A stretch of DNA of 8,804 bases from Planctomycetota bacterium (GTDB taxonomy: Bacteria > Planctomycetota > Planctomycetia > Pirellulales > UBA7805), in the NCBI GenBank assembly GCA_030605285.1, contig JAUWIQ010000055.1, positions 1 to 8,804 on the forward strand. The letters run 5' to 3'. Both the position numbers and the translations under genes were made by a program. Within the stretch, counting starts at the first letter, position 1. Every line of letters begins with the position of its first letter. The notes beneath the pieces were generated by a model. That model saw only the letters and a list, made by a program, of their open reading frames with translations. It was not told the DNA's origin and made no database searches. Below are positions 6,998-8,804 of the stretch, piece after piece.

Positions 6998-8712
6998 TCG
7001 TTCCGATCCAGTTTGAGTGACGAGGTATCGCTGGGGCACGACTGCGTATCAGGATTTTCCTTGAACAGCGGCATAAACTCAAACCGGGTCGCGTCGAACA
7101 GGCCGCGATCACTAAGTTTGATTTCCGGGATGACCAGGAGAGCCATAAAGGAAAGCGCCATGTAGGGCGCCCGGAGCGGGCAGCCGAGTGCCTTTACCAT
7201 TTTATCCAATTCCGCATACCGGTCGCCTACCTGCTGACAGGATTCGTTCGACATCAAACCGGCAATCGGAAGTGGAAGCAGGTGGTGCTCGTTATCGGCT
7301 ACGAGTGACAAACCACCACCTGCCTCAATCACAAGATTCACCGCCTCGCAGAGTTGCTGATCGCTTGTGCCGACTGCAATCACGTTATGGGAATCGTGCG
7401 CCACAGAAGACGCAATCGCACCCCGACGAAGACCAAAATTTTTAGCAAACGCAATGGCTGGCATCGCTTTTTGATATCGGTTGACCACGGCTATCTTGAG
7501 AATATCATTTTCCGGATCGCTGTTTGCGAATCCATCAACATTCTTCACCGTAGCCGTCGTTTTCAAGGTCATCAATTCCCCGTCAATCACCTCGATCACG
7601 TGGATGTCCGTAGCCTTCGCAGGTACGGGCACCTGAAACATCTCCGTACTCAGGGTGCTGGCTGCAAACCGATTGACTGGGGCCAATTGTTTTGACTCAA
7701 AGAGCGGTTTGCCTTGATCTGCGACGAGCCTACCAGCGATAAAGGTCCGTAACACCTTCCAAGTACTCAAATCATTGAGCTCAATGAAATCGGCCGGATC
7801 CCCGACGCGGAGCATGCCCACATCGAGTTGGTAATGCTCTATGGGATTGATGCAGGCGGCCTGCAACACCTTCATGCAATCCACACCATTCTCGACAGCC
7901 CGCTTTACTAACTGGTTAATATGTCCATGCAACAGTTCGTCTGGATGTTTATCGTCGCTGCAAAACATACAGCGATCCGGGTACTCATCAATCAGCGTAT
8001 GGAGTGCCTCGAAATTTCGGGCCGCGGATCCTTCGCGAATCAGGATCTTGGCCCCCGCCGCAAGTTTGTCGAGCGCCTCGCCGCGCGTGAAACACTCATG
8101 ATCGGTCGAAATGCCCGCCGCGATATAGTTACGTGCTTCCTCTCCCCGCAACCCGGGGGCATGACCATCAACCGGCTTGCCACGGGTGTGGGCCGCTTCG
8201 ATCTTGGCGAGCACCTCGCGGTCGCCGGAAAGGACGCCTTTAAAGTTCATCACCTCGCTCAGATACCCGATCCGCGGATCATCGAGCAAGGCCGCAACCT
8301 CCACAGCCTTGAGCGTGGCCCCTGCCGTCTCAAAGGGAGTCGCCGGGACACAAGAGGGTGCGCCAAAGTGGAACTTGAAGGGAATGCCATCGGCTGCATC
8401 GAGCATATATCGAACCCCCTCCGCGCCCAGTACATTGGCGATCTCATGCGGGTCGGAAACGGTGGCAACCGTGCCGTGTACTACCGCCGCCCGGGCAAAC
8501 TCAGAGGGCAGTAGCATGGAACTCTCGATGTGGACATGCGAATCGATGAATCCTGGGAGGAGAAACGTGGTGGGCTCCTCCGCCACGGCAAGAATCTCCT
8601 CAATACGCCCTGCTGTCACCTTAACCCGCGCGGGGACAATACGCTGCTTTGGAAGGTCGACAATTTTAGCCATGATTTCAAAAGATGGCATTTCTGTTTT
8701 TGTTGTCGGCAT
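6994..8712 (-). CDS. ade: Adenine deaminase (EC 3.5.4.2)
   Basis: This amidohydrolase-superfamily enzyme hydrolyses adenine to hypoxanthine and ammonia in purine salvage, in the cytoplasm. It is 572 residues long, normal for Ade/AdeC. Conserved features in order are PGFIDSHVHIESS (53-65, metal-binding His59 and His61), TVATVSDPHEIANV (81-94), GYLSEVMNFKGV (149-160, Glu153), DGHAPGL (182-188, His184), STDHE (202-206, His205) and MFCSDDKHPDEL (249-260, Asp253). The C-terminal adenine-deaminase domain carries SVAHDSHNVIAVG (436-448), EAGGGLSLV and ALSFMALLVIPEIKLSDRGL. The ATG at 8712 is preferred because GGAG (8722-8719) lies 6 nt upstream. Met8 and Met14 are later alternatives. It is first in an operon with the PfkB kinase, which starts inside its stop codon. 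Its leader holds an SD-sequestering inverted repeat, suggesting regulated translation. Confidence 0.95.
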   Translation of the reverse strand: MPTTKTEMPSFEIMAKIVDLPKQRIVPARVKVTAGRIEEILAVAEEPTTFLLPGFIDSHVHIESSMLLPSEFARAAVVHGTVATVSDPHEIANVLGAEGVRYMLDAADGIPFKFHFGAPSCVPATPFETAGATLKAVEVAALLDDPRIGYLSEVMNFKGVLSGDREVLAKIEAAHTRGKPVDGHAPGLRGEEARNYIAAGISTDHECFTRGEALDKLAAGAKILIREGSAARNFEALHTLIDEYPDRCMFCSDDKHPDELLHGHINQLVKRAVENGVDCMKVLQAACINPIEHYQLDVGMLRVGDPADFIELNDLSTWKVLRTFIAGRLVADQGKPLFESKQLAPVNRFAASTLSTEMFQVPVPAKATDIHVIEVIDGELMTLKTTATVKNVDGFANSDPENDILKIAVVNRYQKAMPAIAFAKNFGLRRGAIASSVAHDSHNVIAVGTSDQQLCEAVNLVIEAGGGLSLVADNEHHLLPLPIAGLMSNESCQQVGDRYAELDKMVKALGCPLRAPYMALSFMALLVIPEIKLSDRGLFDATRFEFMPLFKENPDTQSCPSDTSSLKLDRNE

Positions 8713-8763
8713 GGGGCACTCCAGAGCAGCGATTACTTTGATAATTGGAGCAGTTCTTGCCCC
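8713..8763 (-). promoter_or_regulatory. Leader hairpin covering the adenine deaminase ribosome binding site
   Basis: Read on the minus strand, GGGGCA (8763-8758), CTCCA (8750-8746) and ATTA (8745-8742) pair in nested order with TAAT (8735-8732), TGGAG (8723-8719) and TGCCCC (8718-8713). The last arm ends directly against the ATG. This gives 15 pairs with bulges of 7 and 8 nt and a 6-nt loop. The SD GGAG is inside the TGGAG arm, so folding would block initiation. I do not recognise it as a known riboswitch class. Confidence 0.6.
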
Positions 8764-8771
8764 AACCTCAA
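8741..8771 (-). promoter_or_regulatory. Weak candidate promoter for the adenine deaminase operon
   Basis: On the minus strand, TTGAGG (8771-8766) and AATTAT (8746-8741) each match 4 of 6 consensus bases, but the spacer is 19 bp. Transcription from here would start inside the leader hairpin and remove its 5' arm. This site and the hairpin model therefore cannot both be fully right. The real promoter may lie beyond the window. The rest of 8772-8804 shows only two T runs on the plus strand. Confidence 0.2.
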
Positions 8772-8804
8772 GAGCGCATTTTTGACTCGCGGTCTTTTTG
8801 CCCA

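Noticed and set aside
6998..7039. Upstream start for the PfkB kinase, overlapping the deaminase by 46 bp
   Set aside because: The extra 14 residues are encoded inside the deaminase C-terminus and precede the first conserved strand; the ATGA overlap is the typical coupled start.
7921..8785. Long open frames on the plus strand opposite adenine deaminase (about 197 and 202 codons)
   Set aside because: They are antisense to a strongly conserved enzyme, lack recognisable domains or SD sites, and their composition mirrors the deaminase codons.

Overview
The window looks like chromosomal DNA of a planctomycete-type bacterium (moderate confidence). The reasons are moderate GC content, a very long NfeD protein with two ClpP-like domains next to a second NfeD and a FloA-type flotillin, and several genes without a clear Shine-Dalgarno (SD) site. 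No rRNA, tRNA, CRISPR array, insertion sequence or phage gene is visible. Every gene has a recognisable family, so this is mostly core or housekeeping sequence with some interesting regulatory structure.

Layout, left to right. (1) Positions 1-478 hold the 3' part of an MscS-type mechanosensitive channel gene, possibly frameshifted near 55-70, closed by a strong intrinsic terminator at 513-545. (2) Positions 613-4806 hold a co-directional membrane-microdomain cluster. A near-consensus sigma70 promoter (613-640) drives a 750-residue NfeD with two protease-like domains. A second candidate promoter (2992-3019) drives a 197-residue NfeD, followed after 69 bp by the flotillin-like protein FloA. (3) Positions 4988-5983 encode a TIM-barrel sugar phosphate isomerase/epimerase with a good SD. 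(4) Positions 5984-6043 form the convergent spacer, almost filled by one long imperfect hairpin that could terminate both strands. (5) Positions 8712-6044 on the minus strand hold a two-gene operon, adenine deaminase then a PfkB-family kinase, joined by a 4-bp ATGA overlap. The deaminase leader contains an inverted repeat that would bury its SD site.

How the genes work together. The NfeD-NfeD-FloA trio matches the known partnership between NfeD membrane proteins and SPFH/flotillin scaffolds (as in Bacillus yqeZ-yqfA). It probably builds a lipid-raft-like membrane assembly. The long NfeD appears by eye to have lost the Ser-Lys dyad of the archaeal protease homologue in both of its ClpP-like domains, so it may be a structural pseudoprotease. 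The deaminase-kinase pair suggests purine salvage or catabolism, with the kinase acting on an unknown sugar or nucleoside. I found no clearly undescribed system. The best leads are the dead tandem protease domains, the 13-bp perfect hairpin inside the floA membrane-anchor codons, and the SD-sequestering leader of the deaminase.
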